11,880 nt of DNA from an uncultured Dialister sp. (GTDB lineage: Bacteria > Bacillota > Negativicutes > Veillonellales > Dialisteraceae), in NCBI GenBank assembly GCA_934216155.1, contig CAKQBK010000075.1:1-11880 (forward strand), given 5' to 3'. This document shows, in pieces, positions 6,402 through 11,880 of the stretch (the first letter of the stretch is position 1; each line of letters begins with the position of its first letter). The notes under the pieces were generated by a model. That model was not told where the DNA came from, did no database searches, and saw only the letters and a program-made list of their open reading frames with translations. The translations under genes were made by a program, and so were the position numbers.

Positions 6402-7810
6402 TGCTTTTTAGTTCAACTGTATTCTTGTTTTTATTTCTACCATTATTACTTTTGGGGTGTTTAATATTAAAACGTGATCTTCGCTTATGGCTACTACTTT
6501 TTGCAAGCATTTTCTTTTATGCTTGGGGTGAACCCAGATATGTAGCAGTTATGCTTATTATTTGCTTGATATCGTATGTAACAGCACTCACTTTAGACAA
6601 TGCAACGCAATCATGGAAGCGAAAAGGCATATTGCTTTTATGTCTTTTGGTAGATTTGGGAGTATTGGGATATTTTAAATATTTTGATTTTATTTTGGAC
6701 AACGTAAATATACTCCTCAATAAAGATTATGCTTTGCGGCACATAGTGATGCCAATTGGAATTTCATTTTTTATATTTCAAGCCATATCTTATGTAGTGG
6801 ATGTATATCGTAAAGAGGTAAAAGCACAAAAAAGTTTAGCGAAACTTGTATTGTATATTAGTTTTTTCCCTCAACTTATTGCAGGACCTATTGTTCAATA
6901 TCATGACATCGAACATGATTTGGAAAACAATCATGTAACGCTTGATGATGTAGCATATGGTATGGAACGCTTTATCATTGGGCTATCGAAGAAAGTTCTC
7001 TTAGCAAATCCTCTCGGAAGTCTTGCGGATCCTATTTTTAATACTGGTTATCATAGTGCAGATATATCTATCGCTTGGTTAGGGGCAATTGCATATTCAT
7101 TACAGCTTTACTTTGATTTTTCTGGCTATTCAGATATGGCGATTGGTTTGGGAAGAATATTTGGATTCCATTTTTTGGAAAACTTTAATTATCCATATAT
7201 TTCACAAAGTATTACTGAATTTTGGAGACGTTGGCATATTTCTTTGGGGGCATGGTTTCGAGAGTACGTATATATTCCTTTAGGTGGAAATCGAAAGGGA
7301 AAGTTTTTTACTTACCTGAATTTGGGAATTGTGTTTCTCCTAACTGGTATATGGCATGGGGCAAATTGGACGTTTATTTTATGGGGGATTTGGCATGGTG
7401 TATTTATTATTTTAGAAAGAGCGTTAGGGCTTAATCGTTCTCGCAATGAAAAGTTTAATTGGTGGAAACATGGATACACTATATTAGCATTTGTTATTGG
7501 TTGGACTATGTTTCGTGCAGAAAATGTACAGGAAGGTATTGGATTTATTGGAACTATGTTTCATGTATATATGCCAGAATCGGTACCATTCTCGTTGTCT
7601 TATTATTTGAGTTTTAAAATGATACTCATTTTATTAGTTGCAATTGTTTCAAGTACACCAATAGGGGCAAAGGTAGGGTATTGGGGGATGGAACATATAG
7701 GGAGAGTTGGAGTGTTATTAAAATACACAAGCTTGCTCTGTCTGTTTATTCTATCAGCGTCCTATTTGGCGGCATCAACGTATAATCCTTTTATCTATTT
7801 CCGCTTTTAA
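6401..7810 (+). CDS. AlgI-like membrane-bound O-acyltransferase (MBOAT)
   Basis: This 469-residue polytopic membrane protein, with about ten hydrophobic segments, is an MBOAT of the AlgI type. Such proteins take acetyl groups from a cytoplasmic donor and pass them across the membrane to a partner such as AlgJ or AlgX for polysaccharide O-acetylation. It shows the hallmarks of the AlgI branch: FDFSGYSDMAIGLGRIFGF (238-256), FWRRWHISLG with His279 (274-283), YIPLGGNR (291-298), and GIWHG with the expected catalytic His319, followed by WGIWHG with His332. It starts at GTG 6401, sharing one base with the upstream TAG stop, and GGAGGG (6388-6393) sits 7 bases before it. The tight coupling with the DHHW protein fixes the pairing. 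The polysaccharide substrate is unknown because no biosynthesis genes are in view. Base composition is AT-rich like its partner, which suggests joint acquisition. DltB is less likely because no other dlt genes are present. Confidence 0.93.
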   Translation: MLFSSTVFLFLFLPLLLLGCLILKRDLRLWLLLFASIFFYAWGEPRYVAVMLIICLISYVTALTLDNATQSWKRKGILLLCLLVDLGVLGYFKYFDFILDNVNILLNKDYALRHIVMPIGISFFIFQAISYVVDVYRKEVKAQKSLAKLVLYISFFPQLIAGPIVQYHDIEHDLENNHVTLDDVAYGMERFIIGLSKKVLLANPLGSLADPIFNTGYHSADISIAWLGAIAYSLQLYFDFSGYSDMAIGLGRIFGFHFLENFNYPYISQSITEFWRRWHISLGAWFREYVYIPLGGNRKGKFFTYLNLGIVFLLTGIWHGANWTFILWGIWHGVFIILERALGLNRSRNEKFNWWKHGYTILAFVIGWTMFRAENVQEGIGFIGTMFHVYMPESVPFSLSYYLSFKMILILLVAIVSSTPIGAKVGYWGMEHIGRVGVLLKYTSLLCLFILSASYLAASTYNPFIYFRF

Positions 7811-7819
7811 AGTTGCGAT

Positions 7820-7833
7820 GTTTCACGTGAAAC
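7820..7833. other. parS-type ParB-binding site, copy 5
   Basis: This copy matches all 16 bases of TGTTTCACGTGAAACA (7819-7834) and starts ten bases after the MBOAT stop codon. It begins the composite parS-hairpin-heptads that repeats the arrangement at 1495-1646. Confidence 0.88.
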
Positions 7834-7851
7834 AAAATAAAAAGGAGTATT

Positions 7852-7917
7852 GGGGCGCCCTATAATTTTGATGCGCCCCTTCCACCACTCCTCACTCCTA
7901 ATTCCTCACTCCTAACT
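7852..7917 (+). repeat. GC hairpin plus period-7 array (CCTCACT type)
   Basis: A 7-bp stem (GGGGCGC 7852-7858 with GCGCCCC 7873-7879) has a 14-base loop and is followed by CCACCACT and four in-phase heptads CCTCACT, CCTAATT, CCTCACT, CCTAACT (7890-7917). It is homologous to 1571-1646 in the same orientation. The hairpin is 41 bases after the MBOAT stop and could slow polymerase, but it lacks a T-run. The 680-base gap to ileS also contains the inverted array, the ileS promoter, a parS, the T-box and further repeats. Confidence 0.8.
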
Positions 7918-7927
7918 ATTTTTCCAT

Positions 7928-7987
7928 CCCTAGGGCCTAGCTACTAATTCCCAGTCACCAGTCCCCAGTCACGAGTCACCAGTCACC
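7928..7987 (-). repeat. Heptad array (CCAGTCA), inverted copy of the 3665 composite
   Basis: Five in-phase heptads CCAGTCA, CCAGTCC, CCAGTCA, CGAGTCA, CCAGTCA (7951-7985) follow CCTAGCTACTAATTC. The minus strand reads GGTGACT repeats, GGGAATTAGTAGCTAGG, the same as 3700-3741. The units have diverged more than those at 3665. The two arrays bracket the toxin-antitoxin and O-acetylation genes in inverted orientation. Confidence 0.85.
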
Positions 7988-8004
7988 AACTACACAAAAA
8001 ACTC

Positions 8005-8033
8005 TTGACTTCCCTCTCTCATATATATATAAT
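8005..8033 (+). promoter_or_regulatory. ileS: ileS promoter
   Basis: TTGACT (8005-8010) and a consensus TATAAT (8028-8033) with an exact 17-bp spacer form the best promoter in the window. Transcription would start near 8040, so the leader carries the parS at 8064 and the T-box, about 450 bases before the ileS ATG. Confidence 0.85.
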
Positions 8034-8063
8034 GAAAAACGTTATACAAGCATGGATGAAGAC

Positions 8064-8077
8064 GTTTCACGTGAAAC
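8064..8077. other. parS-type ParB-binding site in the ileS leader, copy 6
   Basis: An exact 14-bp palindrome (flanks C and T) lies about 25 bases after the predicted ileS transcription start and just before the T-box. In the RNA it could form a 6-7 bp hairpin. In DNA, bound ParB would sit in the path of RNA polymerase leaving a strong promoter. Confidence 0.82.
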
Positions 8078-8082
8078 TTATT

Positions 8083-8256
8083 TCTAGAGAGCTGTCCATT
8101 GGTGGAAGGGTGGCAATGAGGGCGTGAATGGATCACTTCGGAGCTTCAGGGAAGAAAAGCCCTGACGGGACATCGTTAACTGTACCGAGTGGCCGGAAGG
8201 TCATTAGGGTGGTACCACGGGAATATTTCTCGCCCCTTATCGGGCGGGATTTTTTT
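8083..8256 (+). promoter_or_regulatory. T-box riboswitch, isoleucine-specific
   Basis: The leader has the conserved T-box AGGGTGGTACCACG (8206-8219) and an isoleucine ATC specifier codon at 8132-8134, in GAATGGATCACTTCGGAGCTT on the 3' side of Stem I. TGGT (8210-8213) can pair with the ACCA end of uncharged tRNA-Ile. AGGG (8206-8209) can pair with CCCT (8234-8237) to form the antiterminator, which would break the terminator stem at 8228-8249. Low charging of tRNA-Ile should therefore switch ileS on. Boundaries and the distal Stem I loops were judged by eye. Confidence 0.92.
8228..8256 (+). terminator. T-box-controlled terminator
   Basis: The stem TCTCGCCC (8228-8235) with GGGCGGGA (8242-8249) has one G-T wobble, a 6-base loop and seven Ts (8250-8256). 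Its 5' arm overlaps the bases the antiterminator needs, which gives the mutually exclusive switch. Confidence 0.9.
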
Positions 8257-8276
8257 ATTTTCTGAAAACTGTACGT

Positions 8277-8300
8277 AGTAGGCAGTTAGCAGTAGGCAGT
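8277..8300 (+). repeat. Short period-7 repeat (AGTAGGC/AGTTAGC)
   Basis: Three in-phase heptads AGTAGGC, AGTTAGC, AGTAGGC are followed by AGT. They are the same family as 1291-1311 and 11542-11604. The repeat lies in the ileS leader just after the T-box terminator. Confidence 0.75.
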
Positions 8301-8317
8301 CTTAACACAGACATTTC

Positions 8318-8427
8318 TTAAGGCTCTCAAGTGGTTCAGGTTTTTCGCAAGTGAGGCTACCGTTTATTAGCACATTCGAGAACCCTGAGAACCTTGAGAA
8401 CCCTAAGAAACCTGAGCAACCTGAAAC
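8318..8427 (+). repeat. Period-9 array with an inverted partner in the ileS leader
   Basis: Five in-phase nonamers (GAGAACCCT, GAGAACCTT, GAGAACCCT, AAGAAACCT, GAGCAACCT) plus GAAAC lie at 8378-8427. The segment around 8321-8343 carries reverse-complement pieces of the same motif, including TCAGGTTT (8336-8343), which pairs exactly with AAACCTGA (8408-8415). The read-through ileS mRNA could therefore fold a large imperfect hairpin between T-box and start codon. The same family in minus orientation is cut by the window end at 11862-11880. Confidence 0.75.
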
Positions 8428-8490
8428 TATAGCGAGTTTTTAACCGGGTAAGACACAATCATATATTTCACTATTTATAGGAGGAACAAC

Positions 8491-11346
8491 ATGGATTATA
8501 GTAAAACCCTGCATTTGCCGCAGACAGATTTTCCGATGCGCGGCAATTTGCCGAAGAAGGAACCGGGATTTGTAGAATTCTGGCAGCAGAATCATCTGTA
8601 TGAAAAGAGAATTGAAAAGAGAAAGAAAGACGGCGCTCCGACTTTCGTTCTTCACGATGGCCCGCCATATGCAAACGGCAAGATTCATATCGGCCATGCG
8701 CTGAACAAGACCCTGAAGGATATCATTGTCAGATACCATCACATGGCTGGCAACGAAGCCATTTATGTACCAGGCTGGGATACTCACGGTCTGCCAATTG
8801 AATACGCTGTACTGAAAGATTCCGGTGAAGATCGTGCCAACATGACTCCACTGGAACTCCGCAGAAAGTGCCTGGCTTACGCAAAGAAATGGATTGAAAT
8901 CCAGAAGGCTGATTTCATCCGTATGGGCGTGGTTGGCGATTTCGAACATCGTTATGTCACCTTTGATCCTCATCTGGAAGCCAAGGAACTGGAAGTTTTC
9001 GGTGAAATGGCAAACAAGGGCTATATTTACAAAGGTAAAAAAGCCGTTTACTGGTGCACCCACTGCGAAACCGCTCTGGCTGAAGCAGAAATTGAATACA
9101 AGGACAGAAAATCTCCGTCCATCTATGTTAAATATCCAATGATTGATGTTCACGGTCTGGAACCGGAAGGTGTGGACAAGAGCAAGGTATTTGCTGTCAT
9201 TTGGACCACCACCCCATGGACCATCCCGGCTTCCTGCTACATCAGTGTGAACCCGAAGTTCACCTATGTATGGGTACACAACAAAGCCGCCGATGAATAC
9301 TATCTGATGAACAAAGAACTGGCTCCGGCCGCTCTGGCAGATTGCAAAGTAGAAGATTACGAATTCGTTGGCCGCGAAATGCTGGGGTCTGAATTCGATC
9401 TGGCTACTTTCCAGCATCCATTGAATGATGTATACCACAGAACCATTTATGTACTGGAAGGCAACCATGTCACTCTTGATGCTGGTACCGGCTGCGTTCA
9501 TACCGCTCCTGGTCACGGCGTTGACGACTTTGAAGTATACAAAACCTATGAAAATGCTGGCAAGCTGAAACAGCCAATCGTGTGCCCGGTTGATGAAAAG
9601 GGTCACATGACTGCCGAAGCTGGCGAATTCCTGCAGGGCAAGACCATTTGGGAAGCCGAAGGTCCGGTGATTTCCGCTCTGGCTCATGAAGGCCACCTGC
9701 TGGGCAAAAAATCTCTCCACCATCAGTACGCTCATTGCTGGCGCTGCAAAGAACCAGTCATCTACAGAGCTACTGACCAGTGGTTTGCTTCCATCAATGA
9801 TTTCAGAGACAAGGCTTTGAAAGCTGTCGATGATACCCGCTTCATTCCATCTTGGGGTCATGACCGTCTGTACAACATGATTCGTGACCGTCAGGATTGG
9901 TGTATTTCCCGTCAGCGTTCTTGGGGCGTGCCGATTCCGGCCTTCTACTGCGATGACTGCGGCAAATGGATTATCACTCCAGAAACCATGAAGAAAGTGG
10001 AAGAAATCGTAGAAAAAGAAGGCACCGATGCTTGGTGGGCTCATTCCGCAGAAGAACTGCTGCCGGAAGGCTTCAAGTGCCCACACTGCGGCGGCACCCA
10101 TTTCCATAAAGAAAAAGATATCATGGACGTATGGTTCGACTCCGGTTCCACCTGGAACGGCGTGCTGAAACAGCCAGAAGAAGAATCCTGGAAAGACATG
10201 AACTATCCATGCGACCTCTATCTGGAAGGCTCTGACCAGCACCGCGGTTGGTTCCATTCTTCCCTCTTGACTTCCGTCGCTGTTAACGGCCATGCTCCGT
10301 ACAAGGCTGTACTGACCCACGGCTTCACCATGGATGGCGAAGGCAGAAAAATGTCCAAGTCCGTAGGTAACGTTGTAGCTCCGCAGGATGTCATCAACAA
10401 ATACGGCGCTGACGTGATGCGTCTCTGGATTTCTTCCGTAGACTATCAGGGCGACGTTCGTCTCTCCGATAAGATCATCAAATCCATGAGTGACGTATAT
10501 AGAAAGATTAGAAATACCTTCCGTTACCTCCTGGGCAACCTGTCCGACTTCGATCCGAAGAAAGATTCTGTTTCCTATGAAAATATGGAAGAACTGGATC
10601 GCTGGGCACTGCTCCGTATGGAACAGGTCAAAGAAACAGTCCTCAAAGCATACGATGATTATGAATTCCATGTGATGTACCATGCCGTTCATAACTTCTG
10701 CACCGTCGACCTGTCTGCGATTTATTTGGATATCATCAAAGACCGTCTGTACACCGAAAAAGCAGATTCCAAACTGAGAAGAAGTGCACAGACTGCTATG
10801 TACGAAATCCTGACCACCCTGGTTCGCCTGGTGGCACCGGTTCTGTGCTTCACTTCTGAAGAAGTTTGGCAGGCACTTCCAAACAAGGAAGAAAGAGAAT
10901 GGTCCGTTCATATGGCTGATATGCCAGCAGTGAACGAAAAGTACCTGGATAAAGTACTGGACGAAAAATGGAAGAAACGCCTGGCTATCCGCGCTGTCGC
11001 TATGAAGGCACTCGAAGAAGCTCGTCAGGCAAAGACCATCGGCCATCCGCTGGATGCAGAAGTTACTGTATACGCTGACGGCGAATCCTACGATATCGTG
11101 AAAGCCATGGAAAAAGAACTGGCAGACTTCCTGCTCGTTTCCCAGGCTCACGTAGTAGAAGGCACCGCCGCTGCTCCGGAAACAGCTGCTACCAACGAAG
11201 AAGGCACCGTCAAAGCTAGCGTTGCTGTTTGCGAACTGGAAAAATGCGAACGCTGCTGGAAACGCTCCGCTGACGTAGACTCCGATCCGAAACATCCACA
11301 CGTTTGCGCACGCTGTGCTCATGTACTGGAAGAAGAAGGGGAATAA
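8491..11346 (+). CDS. ileS: Isoleucyl-tRNA synthetase
   Basis: This cytoplasmic class Ia enzyme of 951 residues charges tRNA-Ile with isoleucine. It shows the HIGH motif HIGH at 66-69 after GPPYANG, the connective editing domain (about 190-390) with WTTTPWTIP and GTGCVHTAPGHGVDDF, a Cys-rich insert (CDDCG and CPHCGG) near residue 490-535, KMSKS at 620-624, the helical anticodon-binding domain, and a C-terminal zinc site Cys919, Cys922, Cys939, Cys942. The C-terminal zinc module is characteristic of the ordinary bacterial IleS1 type, not of the eukaryote-like IleS2 linked to mupirocin resistance. The ATG follows AGGAGG (8479-8484) with a 6-base gap. Expression is controlled by the T-box upstream. 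Codon use is strongly biased towards CTG, ATC and TTC, as in highly expressed genes, which contrasts with the AT-rich cassette upstream. It is complete, with no frameshift seen. Confidence 0.98.
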   Translation: MDYSKTLHLPQTDFPMRGNLPKKEPGFVEFWQQNHLYEKRIEKRKKDGAPTFVLHDGPPYANGKIHIGHALNKTLKDIIVRYHHMAGNEAIYVPGWDTHGLPIEYAVLKDSGEDRANMTPLELRRKCLAYAKKWIEIQKADFIRMGVVGDFEHRYVTFDPHLEAKELEVFGEMANKGYIYKGKKAVYWCTHCETALAEAEIEYKDRKSPSIYVKYPMIDVHGLEPEGVDKSKVFAVIWTTTPWTIPASCYISVNPKFTYVWVHNKAADEYYLMNKELAPAALADCKVEDYEFVGREMLGSEFDLATFQHPLNDVYHRTIYVLEGNHVTLDAGTGCVHTAPGHGVDDFEVYKTYENAGKLKQPIVCPVDEKGHMTAEAGEFLQGKTIWEAEGPVISALAHEGHLLGKKSLHHQYAHCWRCKEPVIYRATDQWFASINDFRDKALKAVDDTRFIPSWGHDRLYNMIRDRQDWCISRQRSWGVPIPAFYCDDCGKWIITPETMKKVEEIVEKEGTDAWWAHSAEELLPEGFKCPHCGGTHFHKEKDIMDVWFDSGSTWNGVLKQPEEESWKDMNYPCDLYLEGSDQHRGWFHSSLLTSVAVNGHAPYKAVLTHGFTMDGEGRKMSKSVGNVVAPQDVINKYGADVMRLWISSVDYQGDVRLSDKIIKSMSDVYRKIRNTFRYLLGNLSDFDPKKDSVSYENMEELDRWALLRMEQVKETVLKAYDDYEFHVMYHAVHNFCTVDLSAIYLDIIKDRLYTEKADSKLRRSAQTAMYEILTTLVRLVAPVLCFTSEEVWQALPNKEEREWSVHMADMPAVNEKYLDKVLDEKWKKRLAIRAVAMKALEEARQAKTIGHPLDAEVTVYADGESYDIVKAMEKELADFLLVSQAHVVEGTAAAPETAATNEEGTVKASVAVCELEKCERCWKRSADVDSDPKHPHVCARCAHVLEEEGE

Positions 11347-11349
11347 CGC

Positions 11350-11398
11350 GTGACTAGTGACTGGTGACTAGTAGCTAGGGATTGGGGATTAGGGATTA
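11350..11398 (+). repeat. Mixed period-7 array directly after ileS
   Basis: Seven heptads remain in one phase while the unit changes: GTGACTA, GTGACTG, GTGACTA, GTAGCTA, GGGATTG, GGGATTA, GGGATTA. This links the CTGGTGA type, the AGTAGCTAGG flank and the GGGATTA type as one evolving family. It begins three bases after the ileS stop. The 534 bases from here to the window end hold no gene, only repeats, hairpins and parS sites. Confidence 0.85.
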
Positions 11399-11535
11399 GG
11401 TTATTATTCTGCCTTGTCCGATTCCTAACATAGTGGCTAGCTCGCTTGGTATAAGGTTATAAAGGGTTATATAAGGTTATGGGATTATCGAAATCTCGTA
11501 CTTTATATAACCCTTTTGTATGTTTCATGTGAAAA
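11399..11535 (+). repeat. Long intergenic repeat unit, copy C (hairpin and decayed parS tail)
   Basis: GGTTATTATTCTGCC (11399-11413), TCCGATTCC, GCTTGG and TAAGGTTATAAAGGG follow the order of copies A and B, then comes a long hairpin. A decayed parS (GTTTCATGTGAAAA, two mismatches, 11522-11535) lies after the hairpin, not before the unit. Confidence 0.6.
11461..11517 (+). terminator. Probable ileS terminator within repeat copy C
   Basis: A long stem of about 17 pairs (AAAGGGTTATATAAGGT at 11461-11477 with its complement at 11500-11516, one G-T wobble) has a 22-base loop and ends in TTTT. It is the first strong hairpin after ileS, 114 bases beyond the stop. The A-rich 5' and T-rich 3' flanks could let it work on both strands. 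Confidence 0.6.
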
Positions 11536-11541
11536 CGGCGA

Positions 11542-11604
11542 AGTAGGTAGTTAGCAGTGGGCTGTAGGCAGAAGCTGCGAACGGCGAACTGCTCGCTGCT
11601 AACT
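11542..11604 (+). repeat. Period-7 array that is also an inverted repeat
   Basis: Nine consecutive heptads stay in phase (AGTAGGT, AGTTAGC, AGTGGGC, TGTAGGC, AGAAGCT, GCGAACG, GCGAACT, GCTCGCT, GCTAACT). AGTTAGCAG (11549-11557) pairs exactly with CTGCTAACT (11596-11604), so the array reads into its own complement and can fold into a hairpin. A decayed parS half-site follows at 11612-11625 (GTTTCACGTGGAAT, two mismatches). Confidence 0.7.
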
Positions 11605-11659
11605 TTGGGATGTTTCACGTGGAATATTGTCTCTTATTGTTTTTTGCGTTATGATGGGG

Positions 11660-11694
11660 GTGACTGGTGACTGGTGACTGGTGACTGGTGACTG
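11660..11694 (+). repeat. Heptad tandem array (GTGACTG), five copies
   Basis: Five identical units are followed by GGGGGATTAGTAGCTAGG and, 52 bases after the array, a parS site. This is the same composite, order and spacing as 3665-3782. Confidence 0.88.
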
Positions 11695-11746
11695 GGGGAT
11701 TAGTAGCTAGGCCTTAGGGATTAGGTCTTGTAACGGCTAGTGTCGT

Positions 11747-11760
11747 GTTTCACGTGAAAC
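11747..11760. other. parS-type ParB-binding site, copy 7, inside a 36-bp palindrome
   Basis: This copy matches all 16 bases (11746-11761). The symmetry continues outward to GCTAGTG/CACTAGC, giving an imperfect palindrome over 11736-11771 in which 16 of 18 base pairs per half are symmetric. Confidence 0.88.
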
Positions 11761-11861
11761 ATGTCACTAGCGAGAAATGTTCTAGCGTCTTGGCTCCCCT
11801 GCCGGGTAATGCTGTTAAGTTAAGGATTTGCGCCAGTAAGCATGATTTGGTTTGTGATTAT

Positions 11862-11880
11862 AGGTTACTCAGGTTTCTCA
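11862..11880 (-). repeat. Start of a period-9 array, cut by the window end
   Basis: AGGTTACTC and AGGTTTCTC are followed by A. The minus strand reads GAGAAACCT, GAGTAACCT, matching units of the array at 8405-8422 in opposite orientation. Confidence 0.55.

Noticed and set aside
3665..7987. Insertion sequence or composite transposon around the accessory cassette
   Set aside because: No transposase or integrase gene and no clear terminal inverted repeat with target duplication was seen; only the inverted repeat arrays remain as a boundary signal.
8440..11322. A 960-codon open frame on the minus strand opposite ileS
   Set aside because: It is a mirror of ileS produced by that gene's biased codons. 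The product has no recognisable domain, is rich in Phe, His and Cys, and has no convincing start signals, while ileS is certain.
11780..11860. Possible tRNA or small RNA gene near the window end
   Set aside because: No cloverleaf, TTCRA arm or CCA-like end could be made out by eye.

Overview
The window reads as chromosomal DNA from a Firmicutes-lineage bacterium. The signs are a T-box riboswitch in front of ileS, a LonB-type protease and strong AGGAGG-like ribosome binding sites. The gene types and intermediate base composition would fit a diderm Negativicutes such as an Acidaminococcaceae member, but that placement is an inference and was not checked against a database.

Layout: (1) 149-1279, a fold-type I PLP aminotransferase ending in a strong intrinsic terminator. 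(2) 1691-3604, a LonB-type ATP-dependent protease. (3) 4001-4662, a Phd/YefM-RelE type II toxin-antitoxin pair with its own promoter and possible operator palindromes. (4) 4702-7810, an AT-rich two-gene operon for cell-surface polysaccharide O-acetylation: an AlgJ/AlgX-like DHHW protein followed by an AlgI-like MBOAT. (5) 8005-11346, promoter, isoleucine T-box and ileS. Genes 1, 2 and ileS look like core genes. The block from the toxin-antitoxin pair to the MBOAT looks like an accessory cassette inserted between lonB and ileS. The DHHW gene is interrupted by a one-base frameshift at a run of seven Gs, immediately after its membrane anchor. This looks like a phase-variable switch, or a sequencing or assembly error.

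The striking part is the non-coding DNA. Seven exact copies of the 14-bp palindrome GTTTCACGTGAAAC, the core of the bacterial ParB-binding centromere site parS, lie within about 10.4 kb, with two decayed copies besides. Six are intergenic and one is inside the lonB reading frame. One lies in the transcribed ileS leader, between promoter and T-box. The intergenic copies are embedded in mosaic repeats: period-7 arrays (CTGGTGA, TTCTCAC, CCTCACT, AGTTAGC and GGGATTA types), GC hairpins, a period-9 GAGAACCCT-type array, and a longer unit of about 100 bp present three times. Whole composites recur in the same order (parS-hairpin-heptads twice; heptad array-AGTAGCTAGG-parS twice). Two such arrays in inverted orientation bracket the accessory cassette. 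The best candidate for something undescribed is this family of parS-carrying mosaic intergenic repeats, which may be multiplying or moving centromere sites and shaping where cassettes insert.
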